The notes: a model not told the origin generated them from the sequence alone. DNA of 64,000 nucleotides from Rhizobium sp. R634 (GCF_002211305.1 NZ_LOKW01000010.1:1-64000), one strand, 5' to 3'; numbered from the stretch's first letter, positions 8,272 to 17,322 are shown. Numbers and translations: made by a program.

Positions 8272-8568
8272 ATGGAAGTCACCGTCTACATCCTCCGCTG
8301 CAGCGACGGCTCATACTACACCGGTCTGACCAAACAGGAGATCGAGGCGCGCGTCTGGGAGCACAATGCCGGCATCTATGACGGCTATACAGCCAAGCGC
8401 CGCCCGGTCGAACTCGTCTTCACGGAAACCTATGACCGCATCCTCGACGTCATTGCCCGCGAGCGGCAGATCAAAGGCTGGTCGCGCCGGAAGAAGGAGG
8501 CGCTGATCGCCATGGATTATGAAGCCTTGCCGGAACTGTCGAAACGCGGACCGGTCGAGGCAGAGTGA
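8272..8568 (+). CDS. GIY-YIG nuclease superfamily protein
   Basis: A 98-residue single-domain protein of the UPF0213/YhbQ-like type. The variant GIY-YIG pair reads VYILRC and YYTGLT, followed by the conserved Arg/Glu helix (ARVWEHNAG) and the RERQIKGWSRRKKEALI tail that is typical of this small family. Members are thought to bind or nick DNA, but the cellular role is not settled. It is immediately followed by another RIME-like hairpin, which the family often neighbours only by chance. Confidence 0.9.
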   Translation: MEVTVYILRCSDGSYYTGLTKQEIEARVWEHNAGIYDGYTAKRRPVELVFTETYDRILDVIARERQIKGWSRRKKEALIAMDYEALPELSKRGPVEAE

Positions 8569-8582
8569 GCGCAGGTGGCCGA

Positions 8583-8624
8583 CCTCGTCCTTCGAGGCCC
8601 CTGCGGGGCACCTCAGGATGAGGT
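8583..8624. repeat. RIME-like palindrome
   Basis: CCTCGTCCTTCGAGG, CCCCTGCGGGG inner stem, CACCTCAGGATGAGG; starts 15 bases after the GIY-YIG stop and could act as a transcript-end hairpin. Confidence 0.85.
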
Positions 8625-8681
8625 CGGAGAGAGGGTGCGGCCTGTCTCGATGTAATACCGGCCTGACACAAGGGGCAGCCC

Positions 8682-10103
8682 TTATCCGGAAGGGTGATCC
8701 GCAGGATGGCCGACACTCCTGTAAGCGGCAATAATACTGTCCGCCGCCAGGCGGGCCTCGTCCGCGGTTGTCTGGAAGTTGGTGACGGAGAGGCGCAGGA
8801 CGTCGCGGCCGCGCCATTTGGCGCCGCCGGCGAAGAGGGTGGCTTCGGCGCGGATCTTTTCGATGGTCTTGCGGGTGATGGCGTCGCTTTCTTCGTCCGG
8901 CCGGTCGGCGGCGAAGCGGAGGATGAGCTGGTTCAGCGTCACCTCGTTGAGGATGGCGATGCCGGGTTCGCGCGCCAGATGCTCGGCGAGCAGGCGGGCC
9001 GAGGCGCAACACTGGTCGATGAGGGCGGCGATGCCGTCGCGGCCGAGATGTTTCAGCATCGCCCAGGTGGCAAAGCCGCGGGCGCGCCTGGAAAGCTCCG
9101 GCACGTAATGGGAGGGATCGCGCTCGCCTTCGGTGGCGAGCGGCAGGTAGCTTGCGGCGATCGTCATGGCGCGGCGGTGGGCAAGCTCGTCGCGGACGAT
9201 CGCATAGCCGCAGTCATAGGGCGTCTGCAGCCATTTGTGGCCGTCCGTCGCCCAGCTGTCGGCCGCCTCGACGCCGCGGCTGAGATGCCTGAACTTCTCC
9301 GAAGCCTGCGCCCAGAGGCCGAAGGCGCCGTCGATATGCACCCAGGCGCCCTTTTGCTTCAGCGCCGGGATGAGGCTGACAAAATCGTCGAAGCCGCCGG
9401 TATTGATCTGGCCGGCCTGGAGAACGGCGATGCAGGGGCCGGTGAACGATGCAAGCGCGCCGGGGAGCGCGGCCGGATCGATCCGGCCCATCGCGTCGGT
9501 CGGCAGGCGCAGCACGCGGTCATGGCCGAGGCCGAGGAATTGCAGCGCGGAGAAGACGGTCGTATGGGCGTCGTCGCCGATCACGACCGTGATCTCGGGC
9601 GCGCCGAACAGGCCCTTGGCATCGCCATCCCAGCCGGCCCGGCGCAGCACCTCGCCGCGGGCGGCGGCAAGACAGGTGAAATTGGCGACCGTGGCACCGG
9701 TGACGAAGCCGACCGAGCTTTCGCCCGGCAGCTTCAGGAGATCGAGAAGCCATCTGGCCGAAATGGTTTCGACGGCGGCCGCGGCCGGCGCGGCGGTGTG
9801 GTTTCCGGCATTCTGGCCCCAGGCGCTGGTCAGGAAATCGGCCGCGACGCCGACCGGATGCGAGCCGCCGATGACCCAGCCGAAGAAGCGCGGGCCGGTG
9901 GTGAAATGCAGCCCGGGCTCGGCGCTTTCGGCGAGCTCCCGGATCACATCGCCCATATCGGCGCCTGCCGCCGGCAGCGGCTCGTCGAAGGTGGCGAGCG
10001 ACGCGGCGTAATCATGGCGCGGCACATGGCGGGCGGGAGCGGATTGGCGAAAGGCGGCCGCAAGCCGGGCGGCTTCCTGAAACAGAGATGCGATTGCCGA
10101 CAT
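8682..10103 (-). CDS. PLP-dependent group II amino acid decarboxylase family protein
   Basis: A 473-residue fold-type I PLP enzyme related to aromatic-L-amino-acid and glutamate decarboxylases. Visible landmarks: the ring-stacking His180 (GDDAHTTV), Asp258 (VHIDGAFG) that salt-bridges the pyridine nitrogen, and Lys290 (TDGHKWLQTPYD) that forms the Schiff base. The likely reaction is loss of CO2 from an amino acid to give an amine; the substrate is not evident. The GGGGGA ribosome site favours ATG 10103 over the in-frame ATG 10115. The LysR gene upstream reads in the same direction and may control it. Confidence 0.85.
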   Translation of the reverse strand: MSAIASLFQEAARLAAAFRQSAPARHVPRHDYAASLATFDEPLPAAGADMGDVIRELAESAEPGLHFTTGPRFFGWVIGGSHPVGVAADFLTSAWGQNAGNHTAAPAAAAVETISARWLLDLLKLPGESSVGFVTGATVANFTCLAAARGEVLRRAGWDGDAKGLFGAPEITVVIGDDAHTTVFSALQFLGLGHDRVLRLPTDAMGRIDPAALPGALASFTGPCIAVLQAGQINTGGFDDFVSLIPALKQKGAWVHIDGAFGLWAQASEKFRHLSRGVEAADSWATDGHKWLQTPYDCGYAIVRDELAHRRAMTIAASYLPLATEGERDPSHYVPELSRRARGFATWAMLKHLGRDGIAALIDQCCASARLLAEHLAREPGIAILNEVTLNQLILRFAADRPDEESDAITRKTIEKIRAEATLFAGGAKWRGRDVLRLSVTNFQTTADEARLAADSIIAAYRSVGHPADHPSG

Positions 10104-10246
10104 ATGATCCCCCATGCCGGCTGCCCGCCGGTGCTGACGGACCCTCCTCGAAGCTTCATTGCCGGCAGCAGGCAATCTAGCCGATCTTGCCGGCGCTGTC
10201 TCGGCAGCGAAAGGGTTATGGGGAGCGGCGGACGTCCGACGCACGC

Positions 10247-11197
10247 TTACGGCAAAGGCGGCTGCGCTTCCTCGAGAACGGCGAGCAGCCAGGCGACACC
10301 GGTATCCATCAGCGCGACCTTGGGGAGGACGGCATTGATGCGAAACCGCGTCAGTTCCAGCGGCACATCGACGCTTTCAAGGCCGAAGCGCGCCGCATGC
10401 ATGACGGCAAAGCGTCTCGGCAGGGCGCAGACGAGATCGGTTTCGGCAAGGATGGCGAGGGCGAACATGAAGTTCGGCACGGTGAGCGCCACCCGGCGGC
10501 TGCGGCCCTGGCGGGCCAGCGCCTCGTCGACGAAGCCATGCGGATCGCCGCCGAGCGAAACGACCAGATGCTGCTGCTCGCAATAGCGCTCAAGCGTCGG
10601 CTCGCCGGCGAAGGCATGGCCGGCGCGCATCGCGACGACGAAATCCTCGTCATAGAGGCCGCTGACATGGAAGCGCTCCGGAATGTGCCCGGTGGGAAGG
10701 ACGGCGATATCGGTCAGCCGGTCTTCGAGATCGGTGAAGGCGCCGCGCCATGCGCGTTCGGGCGCGCTTTCGCCCTGCGCCGGCAGCAATTGGCGGATGG
10801 CGATATCGATGCCGGGCGCTCTGCGGCGAAGCTCGGCGAGAAGCGGGGCCAGCAGCACGGCCGAAATGCCGTCCGGGGCGGCGATGGTGAAACGGCGCCC
10901 GGAGGTGGCGGGATCGAAGGGCTCGGCCGACGACAGCACGCTGCGCAGGCGCGCCAGCACATCGGCGATCGGGGCGGCGAGCTCCAGCGCGCGCGCCGTC
11001 GGCACCACGCCCTTCGGCGTGCGCAGGAACAACGGGTCGTTCATGAGCCGCCGCAGCCGGCCGAGGCCGTGGCTGACGGCCGACGAGGTGAGGTTCAGCC
11101 GCGCGGCCGCGCGGCCGACATGACGCTCCTCCAGCACCGCCTCGAAGAGGACGAGGAGGTTGAGATCGGTGCGGGAAAGATCAATCTGGTTCAGCAT
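10247..11197 (-). CDS. LysR-family transcriptional regulator
   Basis: A 316-residue regulator: an N-terminal winged helix-turn-helix (about 10-68, AAARLNLTSSAVSHGLGRLR) and a C-terminal periplasmic-binding-protein-like effector domain. The effector ligand is unknown. The gene lies 143 bases upstream of the decarboxylase in the same direction and is divergent from the NTF2-like gene with 94 bases between their starts. LysR proteins usually control the divergent neighbour, so the NTF2-like gene is the first candidate target and the decarboxylase the second. Confidence 0.9.
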   Translation of the reverse strand: MLNQIDLSRTDLNLLVLFEAVLEERHVGRAAARLNLTSSAVSHGLGRLRRLMNDPLFLRTPKGVVPTARALELAAPIADVLARLRSVLSSAEPFDPATSGRRFTIAAPDGISAVLLAPLLAELRRRAPGIDIAIRQLLPAQGESAPERAWRGAFTDLEDRLTDIAVLPTGHIPERFHVSGLYDEDFVVAMRAGHAFAGEPTLERYCEQQHLVVSLGGDPHGFVDEALARQGRSRRVALTVPNFMFALAILAETDLVCALPRRFAVMHAARFGLESVDVPLELTRFRINAVLPKVALMDTGVAWLLAVLEEAQPPLP

Positions 11198-11291
11198 ATC
11201 GCTGAAATCATATCATTGGATTCAGCACTCATGAAGTGGGAGTGTCCGGCGGCGGCGCAATAGGCGTTCGTATTGCTGAAGGAGCAGGCTC

Positions 11292-11777
11292 ATGTCATCC
11301 GCATCCCATCTCAAACTTGCCGAAGCGGGCGCGCCCGACGCCCGATGCGCCGAACTCTTCTGCCGCACCGCGGAAGCGAATGCGGCGCTGATGCGCGGCG
11401 ATGTCGACACCTACCGCGCTCTCAACCCGCTTGCGGCCGATTTCATCCTCATGTCTCCCTTCGGCGGCCGGCCGACGCGCGGGGCGGAGCTGACGGAGGA
11501 GCGCTGGAAGTCGGTCGGCCGGTTCTTTGCCAATGGCGACTTCGAGCAGGAACTCGTGCAGGCTTATGGCTCGGCCGAGATGGTGGTCCTCGCCGTCATC
11601 GAGCGCGCCCGCGTCGAGGTCGGCGGCCTGCCGATGCAGGACTGGGCGCTGCGCGTCACCCTGGTTTATCGCCGCGAGGGCGGAGAATGGCGGCTCGCCC
11701 ACCGCCACGCCGATCCGCTTGCCAACGGCATCAGCCTGGAACAGGCGGCGGCGCTGGGGCAGGTGCCGGCTTCATAA
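11292..11777 (+). CDS. NTF2-like (SnoaL/DUF4440-type) protein
   Basis: A 161-residue protein with the small cone-shaped NTF2-like fold: N-terminal helices (AANAALMRGDVDTYRAL), then a beta-rich half ending in the WRLAHRHADPL motif shared by DUF4440 proteins. Such proteins may be enzymes, binding proteins or simply stabilise a small ligand; nothing here identifies the ligand. An AAGGAG ribosome site sits 8 bases before the ATG. Divergent from the LysR gene and a likely target of it. Confidence 0.75.
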   Translation: MSSASHLKLAEAGAPDARCAELFCRTAEANAALMRGDVDTYRALNPLAADFILMSPFGGRPTRGAELTEERWKSVGRFFANGDFEQELVQAYGSAEMVVLAVIERARVEVGGLPMQDWALRVTLVYRREGGEWRLAHRHADPLANGISLEQAAALGQVPAS

Positions 11778-11808
11778 GTAGGACGTTCACACGTCTCAAT
11801 GCCTTTTT

Positions 11809-13377
11809 TCATTTCCTGTCGGCGAGCAGGCGGGCGATTTCTGCCTTCACTTTCGCGTCGGGCTCGATTTCTCGCGCCGCCGAGAGGCGCGCTTCGGCAT
11901 CGGCCGGCCAGTTTTCGCGGCCCCAGGCGTCAAGCGCCTTCAGCGCCATGTGGCGGTTGCGGATCACCGGGCTCTGGAGGCTGGCCTCGATGAAGTCCCA
12001 GCCCTTGCCGGGGAATCTGCGCAGATCCTGGACGATGAAATCGAACGCGGCATGGGTTTGGTATTTCTCGCCGTAGCCGATGCCTTCCAGTTGCGGCCCC
12101 GTCGCCACGTCGCGAAAGTCGAATGTCGAGCGGGCAAGATCCAGCACTCGAACGATCCGCTCCGGATTGTCCGTCTGCATGAGAAAATACCAGGAATTGT
12201 GGCCTGCCAACTGCCGCGTGAGGTAGATCTGCCAAATATCCATCTCGAGAAACCTGGCAATCGTTATGGCGTCATAGAAGCGAAGATGATCGCCCGTTGC
12301 CAGCCAGGGTTCGGCCAGTTCCGCCAGCGGCTGCCGTTTCAGGATGGCCGCTACCTGCTGCCTGATGGTCTGGCGTTCCTGCGGCGACCAGCCCGGCTGC
12401 CGTTCCCAGGCGGGATCCTCGTCGGCGAGAAACTCGCCAATGCGCACGAGCGCGCCGCATTGCGCGAGGCTCAGCCCGTCGCGATCCAGATGGCCGACGA
12501 ACAGGCGAACGGCCTCGGCGCCATCGCTATAATCGAACATATCCTGCGCCGGGCCACCCGAAAAAAGCGCGCCTATAATGTCGGAAGCGCCCAACAGCAG
12601 CTCTTCGTCAACGGTTCGGGCGCGCAGGGCCTCGATGAGATTGCCCGCCGTGGCGCAGGTATAGGCGAGATACTCATACATGATCGAATTGGCGCAGCCG
12701 TGCCGCAGCATCCAGGATTTAATCTCGGCATTTTTCGTATTCGAGAGCCGCGAGACAGCATCGATCTTGCCCCAGCCGTCGAGGCGTTTTGCGAGGTCCC
12801 AGATTTCCATCTCCGGGTCGTCGAGCGTGTTGATCAGCGCGACATTGGCAAACATAGCGAACTCATCGTGCCGGCCGAGCGTCCGGAACAGGTCGATATT
12901 GTCAGGGTTGCGCTTGGCTCCGAGCAACGCGATCGCCGCCTTCACCACCTCGCGGTCCGGCGCGTTCGACGCCAGCCAGCGCATGAGGTCCTGAAGCTTG
13001 CCGCTGTCGAGTTCCCATGCCGAAAAGCCGACCAGGCTGTCGATATATTCGATTGCCGCGTCCCGGTTCATGGCGTCGTAAAGCCGCTTCAGGCTTTCGG
13101 CCGACGGTCTGGCAAGCGCAGCCTTGAGGGCGGGATAGACGGCCCAGGCCTTCGCCCGCGCCGGCTCGTTTTCAGGCGCTACAATGTGGTCCACGGCGCC
13201 GCCGACCCATGAAACCTCGGTTTTGGAAAAATAGATTTCCTGGTCGGGCAGGTTGGCATCGCTGCCGTTCTCCCTGACGAAGCGGTAGAGGGACGGCCGA
13301 CCGGCATCCCATGGCGTCGGGAATGTGTCGGGATTCCAGGCAAGCTTTTTGTTTCGAAGAAGCGAGAGGATTTTCAT
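11809..13377 (-). CDS. Large hypothetical protein, helical-repeat type
   Basis: A 522-residue, mostly helical, acidic cytoplasmic protein with no signal peptide. Regularly spaced helix pairs in the middle and the C-terminal block (SPVIRNRHMALKALDAWG, then AKVKAEIARLLADRK) resemble HEAT-like repeats, so a scaffold or protein-binding role is possible. I do not recognise the family with certainty. Start set at MKILSLLRNKK (13377); an upstream in-frame start at 13416 adds 13 residues without support. The gene is convergent with the NTF2-like gene. Confidence 0.75.
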   Translation of the reverse strand: MKILSLLRNKKLAWNPDTFPTPWDAGRPSLYRFVRENGSDANLPDQEIYFSKTEVSWVGGAVDHIVAPENEPARAKAWAVYPALKAALARPSAESLKRLYDAMNRDAAIEYIDSLVGFSAWELDSGKLQDLMRWLASNAPDREVVKAAIALLGAKRNPDNIDLFRTLGRHDEFAMFANVALINTLDDPEMEIWDLAKRLDGWGKIDAVSRLSNTKNAEIKSWMLRHGCANSIMYEYLAYTCATAGNLIEALRARTVDEELLLGASDIIGALFSGGPAQDMFDYSDGAEAVRLFVGHLDRDGLSLAQCGALVRIGEFLADEDPAWERQPGWSPQERQTIRQQVAAILKRQPLAELAEPWLATGDHLRFYDAITIARFLEMDIWQIYLTRQLAGHNSWYFLMQTDNPERIVRVLDLARSTFDFRDVATGPQLEGIGYGEKYQTHAAFDFIVQDLRRFPGKGWDFIEASLQSPVIRNRHMALKALDAWGRENWPADAEARLSAAREIEPDAKVKAEIARLLADRK

Positions 13378-13506
13378 CGATGATCTATTGCAGTCTCGGC
13401 TGCGGCAGGTGAACAACCTATTGGATAAGGCGGTTGCGCGGCGCGAACAAGTCCATCAAAGGATGAAATTACTCCGGGCTTTCCTCGCGGGCCGTCTCCC
13501 CACCCC

Positions 13507-14418
13507 CTACAGCATATCCCCAAGGCTCCAATGGTTGCTCCAGCGGGCGTCGATTTCGTCGTCGACGTTCTGGAAGCGAATGTCGGTGGAGAGGCGCAGG
13601 CGCCCGGCGCGGTCCTGGTTGGTCGTGGCGGCGTGGATCATGTAGGGGGAGTGCAGCACGACGTCGCCGGCCTCGTAATCGGCGGCGAGCCAGCGGGCGT
13701 CGAAACGTTCGGCCATATCGGGCAGATCCTTGGAGACCCAGCCGCCTTCGGCCATGTGGCTGTTATAGGCGCTGATCCGCTCTTCCGGCGTAAGATCGCC
13801 GCTGCGGAGGCGGAATTCGGCCTCCATGCCGCGCCCGATGGCGTGCGAGCCTTCGAGATAGACGAGGCCGCCCATCTCGGCGGGCGTGTCGCCGATCGGG
13901 ATCCAGGCGGTGACGAGCCGGCTGGTGCCGCCGCGGAGGTAGACGAGATCGTAATGGGCGGGCGTCGCCGCCGGCGTGCCGGGCTTGACGTAGCGCATCA
14001 GCTTGCGCTTGTGTAGGTAGGAAATGCCTTCGAGAAAGGCGTCCATGAAGCGCACGAGCGGCGGCTGGGCGCAGAAGCCTTCATAGGCGGCCGAGCGGAC
14101 GAGCGACATCAGGCGGCGGTCGGCAAGGCTCCAATCGACGCCTTCGCCGGCGGCGAGGCCGAGCGCGAAATCATGGCCCGGCGCCAAGAGGCCGGTTTCG
14201 GCGAGGCGGGTAAAGACCCAGCGGCGGAAATCGATCACCTCGGCGCGCGGCAGCAGGCCTTTCAGCCAGACATAGCCATGTTCCTCGTAACGGCGCCGGA
14301 TGGCCGCGACGCCGATGGTGGGATCGGTCGGCTGAAGCAGGCCGAGCCTTTGCGCGGGGATCGTCCTGCCATGGGCGGCAAGGGGTGTCTCAAGCGTTCT
14401 CAACCCGGCAATTGACAT
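13507..14418 (-). CDS. Phytanoyl-CoA dioxygenase (PhyH) family protein
   Basis: A 303-residue Fe(II)/2-oxoglutarate-dependent oxygenase. The metal-binding facial triad is visible as His155-x-Asp157 (TPAHYDLVY) and a distal His in VVLHSPYMIHAATTN, followed by the 2-oxoglutarate-binding Arg (GRLRLSTDIRF). The family hydroxylates many organic substrates; which one is unknown. The gene faces an AraC-type regulator whose start is about 95 bases away, a pairing that suggests induction by the substrate. Start could also be ATG 14427. Confidence 0.85.
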   Translation of the reverse strand: MSIAGLRTLETPLAAHGRTIPAQRLGLLQPTDPTIGVAAIRRRYEEHGYVWLKGLLPRAEVIDFRRWVFTRLAETGLLAPGHDFALGLAAGEGVDWSLADRRLMSLVRSAAYEGFCAQPPLVRFMDAFLEGISYLHKRKLMRYVKPGTPAATPAHYDLVYLRGGTSRLVTAWIPIGDTPAEMGGLVYLEGSHAIGRGMEAEFRLRSGDLTPEERISAYNSHMAEGGWVSKDLPDMAERFDARWLAADYEAGDVVLHSPYMIHAATTNQDRAGRLRLSTDIRFQNVDDEIDARWSNHWSLGDML

Positions 14419-14512
14419 TTCATGCATCCATGGCTTGAGTTCATCTACCTCCAGATTGCTGCGGACCTGCGTCAATCGCCATGGAGGAAAGCTGCAGCTG
14501 GACTTTTCGCTC

Positions 14513-15334
14513 ATGAGAGAAGCCGAAGCCATCTATCGTTCGCCGCTTGCCGCGGCCGGCGGGCTTGCTGTCACCGGCAGCGGCCGGCAGCATGCGCGCC
14601 ACGCGGTGAAGGACAGGAAGCTGCCGAGCTTCGCGGCTGTGCTGGTGGAGCGCGGGCAGGGTTTTCTCGAAACCGCCGCCGGCGGCCGCCAGGCCGTGGA
14701 AGGGCCGGCGCTCTTCTGGCTGTTTCCGAACCGCATCCATTCCTATGGGCCCGATGAAAACGGCTGGGACGAGCGCTGGGCGCTGTTCGAAGGCTCGTTC
14801 GCGCGCGATTTCGTGCGCATGCGGCTGATAGGAGAGCGGCATCCGCTGGTGGCGCTGCGCCGCCCCGAAGAGATGGCGCGGCTCTTCGGCTGGCTGCATG
14901 CCGATCTCGCCGACGACAGCCATCTCGGCCAGGCTTCGGCAGCCTTGGCGCTGCATCGCATCGTCATCGCCGCTGTGCAGCAGGCGGGCACTGCTGCCGA
15001 CCGCGGCAGCGAGGCGGCGGCGGGCGATCTCGTCGAGGTGCTGCGGGGCAGGGCGCTGCGGCCGCTCGATCTTGCGGCTTTTGCCGCCGAGCACGGCATC
15101 TCGTCCGCTACGCTGCGACGACGATTCATCACTGAGACCGGCCTGCCGCCCAAGGCCTTCCAGCTTCGCGTCCGCATGGACCAGGCCAAGCAGCTGCTCG
15201 TCACCACCGACGAGACGATCGAAGCCGTCGCAGCCGCGGTCGGCATCGAAGACCCGTTCTATTTCTCGCGGGTCTTTCACACGCGGGAAGGCTGCAGCCC
15301 GCGCGAATTCCGGGCGCAATACAGGCGAGGCTAA
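14513..15334 (+). CDS. AraC-family transcriptional regulator
   Basis: A 273-residue regulator. The N-terminal half (about 15-150) is a cupin-like sensor with LFWLFPNRIHSYGP, as in AraC proteins that sense sugars or small organics. The C-terminal 100 residues carry the two helix-turn-helix motifs, ending FYFSRVFHTREGCSPREFRA. I chose ATG 14513 because homologous regulators begin near MREAEAIYRSP; the frame extends back to 14435 into the promoter shared with the dioxygenase gene. It probably controls that divergent gene. Confidence 0.85.
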   Translation: MREAEAIYRSPLAAAGGLAVTGSGRQHARHAVKDRKLPSFAAVLVERGQGFLETAAGGRQAVEGPALFWLFPNRIHSYGPDENGWDERWALFEGSFARDFVRMRLIGERHPLVALRRPEEMARLFGWLHADLADDSHLGQASAALALHRIVIAAVQQAGTAADRGSEAAAGDLVEVLRGRALRPLDLAAFAAEHGISSATLRRRFITETGLPPKAFQLRVRMDQAKQLLVTTDETIEAVAAAVGIEDPFYFSRVFHTREGCSPREFRAQYRRG

Positions 15335-15587
15335 AGGGTTTCGGCCGGCGTTCGCCTTTGCCGGGATGACGAGGAATAAATCGAGCATCGCGCGAGATGC
15401 TTGCAAGTCTCTTTAATAACGAGCTTATTTTCTGCTGTGCAATTCTGAAATTTCTTTGGGACGATTAAAATCTATTGCCTTCTCTCGAAGTATCATTCAA
15501 AGATGAGGAAATATCATTTACGCCGCTGTCAAGGCCGCTCTGCCAATCAGCGAGGGATATGCACTGAAATATTTCGTTGTCTATGCG

Positions 15588-15848
15588 TTGGTGTGTATGG
15601 TCGTCGGGCTAGTTCTTCTCGTCGTCATCCGTCAGATCGCGCCGTTCAACATGGAGAGGCCGGACGACCAGACGGCCGCTCGGCCGAGCGAGCAGGCGGA
15701 TGACATCATCGTGCGATCGACCCCCGAGCCGACCGCCGACCAACCCGCCCGCCCGCCCGCGCAATGGGAACTCAGACCGACGAGCCCGGCGGACGCCGAC
15801 CCGTCAGGCGTCCGCAAAGGCGGCCGGGTGGGGACGCCGTCGCAGTGA
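15588..15848 (+). CDS. Possible small single-pass membrane protein
   Basis: About 86 residues with one strong hydrophobic helix (VCMVVGLVLLVVIRQIAPF) and an acidic/Pro-rich tail. The only late start is TTG 15588. The same frame continues upstream without a stop to 15507 and reads plausibly (AALPISEGYALKYFVVYAL) but has no ATG or GTG; an ATG at 15503 is one base out of frame. This could be a real gene with an unusual start or one damaged by a one-base change. No family recognised. Confidence 0.35.
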   Translation: MVCMVVGLVLLVVIRQIAPFNMERPDDQTAARPSEQADDIIVRSTPEPTADQPARPPAQWELRPTSPADADPSGVRKGGRVGTPSQ

Positions 15849-15931
15849 ATGGCTTTATTGGCTCTTGCGCCTGAGGATTTGGGCGCGTTCGGTTGTCTAT
15901 GAAACAAAACCTTTGATAGGGCGTGCCGCGG

Positions 15932-16107
15932 GCACCCCCTCTGGCCTGCCGGCCATCTCCCCCACAGGTGGGGAGATCGGCAAGTGGCGCAAACTTCGTG
16001 CCCAATTACCGTTTCGCCGGGCTATGAGGCCTGTTGTTTGGGGAAACCATCGCGCCCAGCCAATCTCCCCACCTGTGGGGGAGATGCCCGGCAGGGCAGA
16101 GGGGGTG
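15932..16107. repeat. Intergenic element with about 46-bp inverted arms
   Basis: Left arm 15932-15980 and right arm 16061-16107 are reverse complements apart from a few mismatches, separated by about 80 bases. Each arm itself holds the hairpin CTCCCCCACAGGTGGGGAG. It is distinct in sequence from the RIME-like family. Confidence 0.85.
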
Positions 16108-16183
16108 TGCCCTCTTCACATAAGCTGGCTTGGTGGAAGGCACGCGCCGAACGCTACTTCTCTTTTACTGGGTAGGGCACCCG

Positions 16184-16225
16184 CCTCGTCCTTCGAGGCC
16201 CCTTGCGGGGCACCTCAGGATGAGG
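16184..16225. repeat. RIME-like palindrome
   Basis: CCTCGTCCTTCGAGG, inner CCCCTTGCGGGG, CACCTCAGGATGAGG. Confidence 0.85.
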
Positions 16226-16290
16226 CTCTCTTGAGCGTTGGCGCAAAGGCCTCCGACGCCAACTATCAGGGTGCGGCATCCTCCAACGCT

Positions 16291-16338
16291 CCTCATGCTG
16301 AGGTGCGCAGCCCAAAGGGCGGAGCCTCGAAGCACGCG
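16291..16338. repeat. RIME-like palindrome, diverged
   Basis: CCTCATGCTGAGGTGCGCAG, inner stem CCCAAAGGGC, GGAGCCTCGAAGCACG; shares the GCTGAGG variant with copies at 17275 and 18552. Confidence 0.8.
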
Positions 16339-16463
16339 CCGCAGCGTTGCTTCTGCATCCGCCGCTCGCCCACGCGACCGCCCCAAGCAATAGAAGCACA
16401 CATCTTCCGGGTTGCATCGGCCGGAGCCGCCTGCAATGACAGTGTTTCATATCCCGGGAGGCG

Positions 16464-16973
16464 ATGATGGATGCAGGCGGCGTGACGATCAGGCTGGTGG
16501 GGCCGGACGATGTGGAGGCTTTCCGGCAGATCCGGCTGGAAGCGCTGCGCACCAATCCGTCCGCCTTCGCCAGCCGCTACGAAGACTGGGAGGTGCTGTC
16601 GCTCGAGGAGTGGCGCAACCGGCTGAGCGAGCCGGTTTTCATCGCCTTTCAGGACGGCCAGCCCGTCGGTATCATGGGCCTGTTCCGGCAGCGGTCGAGC
16701 AAGATGGCGCACCGCGCCACGATCGTCATGGTCTATGTCCGCGCCGGCCTGCGCGGCACGGGGCTTGCCGTCAGGCTTCTCGAGGCGATTTCCGATCACG
16801 CGCGGTCGATCGGCCTCCGGCAATTGGAGCTGTTCGTCAACGCCGAAAACCCGGCGGCGATGCGCTTCTACCAGCGGCAGGGCTTTGCCGAAATCGGCCG
16901 CATTCCCGGCGCCGTGCTGGAGGATGGCAGGGAGATCGACGATGTGATGATGGCGTGGCGGCTGGTGGGGTAG
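16464..16973 (+). CDS. GNAT-family N-acetyltransferase
   Basis: A 169-residue acetyl-CoA-dependent acyltransferase. Motif order fits GNAT: N-terminal strand-helix (TIRLVGPDDVEAFRQIRLEA), the acetyl-CoA pyrophosphate loop in motif A (VRAGLRGTGLAVRLLEAI, close to Q/RxxGxG/A) and motif B (NPAAMRFYQRQGFAEIGR). The acceptor substrate is unknown. GGGAGG lies just before two consecutive ATG codons, so translation may start at 16464 or 16467. Single gene between repeat clusters. Confidence 0.9.
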   Translation: MMDAGGVTIRLVGPDDVEAFRQIRLEALRTNPSAFASRYEDWEVLSLEEWRNRLSEPVFIAFQDGQPVGIMGLFRQRSSKMAHRATIVMVYVRAGLRGTGLAVRLLEAISDHARSIGLRQLELFVNAENPAAMRFYQRQGFAEIGRIPGAVLEDGREIDDVMMAWRLVG

Positions 16974-17078
16974 GGCGGGATTCAGAATTGGACGCGCTCG
17001 CCTTGCTCTCAAGGTCTCTCCGAGTATCCACCTCTCCTCATGCCGAGGTGCGCAGGCCGAGAGGCACCGACTTCTCCC

Positions 17079-17215
17079 CCCTCATTCCTGTGCCCGTCAC
17101 AGGAATCCAGCCACGGCGCGTCCGCGCCGTGAATGACTCTATGGAAAGGAAACGAGTTTCTCGCGCCCAAGGACTTGGGCGCACTGGATTCCTGTGACGA
17201 GCACAGGAATGAGGG
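17079..17215. repeat. TCATTCCTGTG inverted-repeat element
   Basis: Left arm 17079-17110 and right arm 17184-17215 are 32-bp reverse complements with one mismatch. Each arm carries an internal small hairpin (CCTGTG...CACAGG). The loop has a further palindrome GGCGCGTCCGCGCC and TCGCGCCCAAGGACTTGGGC. Related copies lie at 18461 and 30650. Confidence 0.9.
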
Positions 17216-17274
17216 AGGAGAGGTAGTGCTTCGCCATCGAGCATCTGGCGTGAAGCGCGCCGTTTTCCAACGCT

Positions 17275-17322
17275 CCTCATGCTGAGGTGCGCAGGCCATA
17301 GGCCGGAGCCTGGAAGCACGCG
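17275..17322. repeat. RIME-like palindrome, GCTGAGG variant
   Basis: CTCCTCATGCTGAGGTGCGC, GGCCATAGGCC inner stem, GGAGCCTGGAAGCACG. Confidence 0.8.

Larger units (their letters stand above)
15849..16463. other. Repeat-filled intergenic region
   Basis: Contains the ACCCCCTCTG...CAGAGGGGGT inverted-repeat element (15932-16107) and two RIME-like hairpins (16184-16225 and 16291-16338). No credible gene. The last 100 bases lead into the acetyltransferase gene. Confidence 0.6.

Noticed and set aside
8694..10586. 630-residue frame opposite the PLP decarboxylase
   Set aside because: Shadow frame produced by GC bias; the opposite strand carries intact PLP-enzyme motifs.
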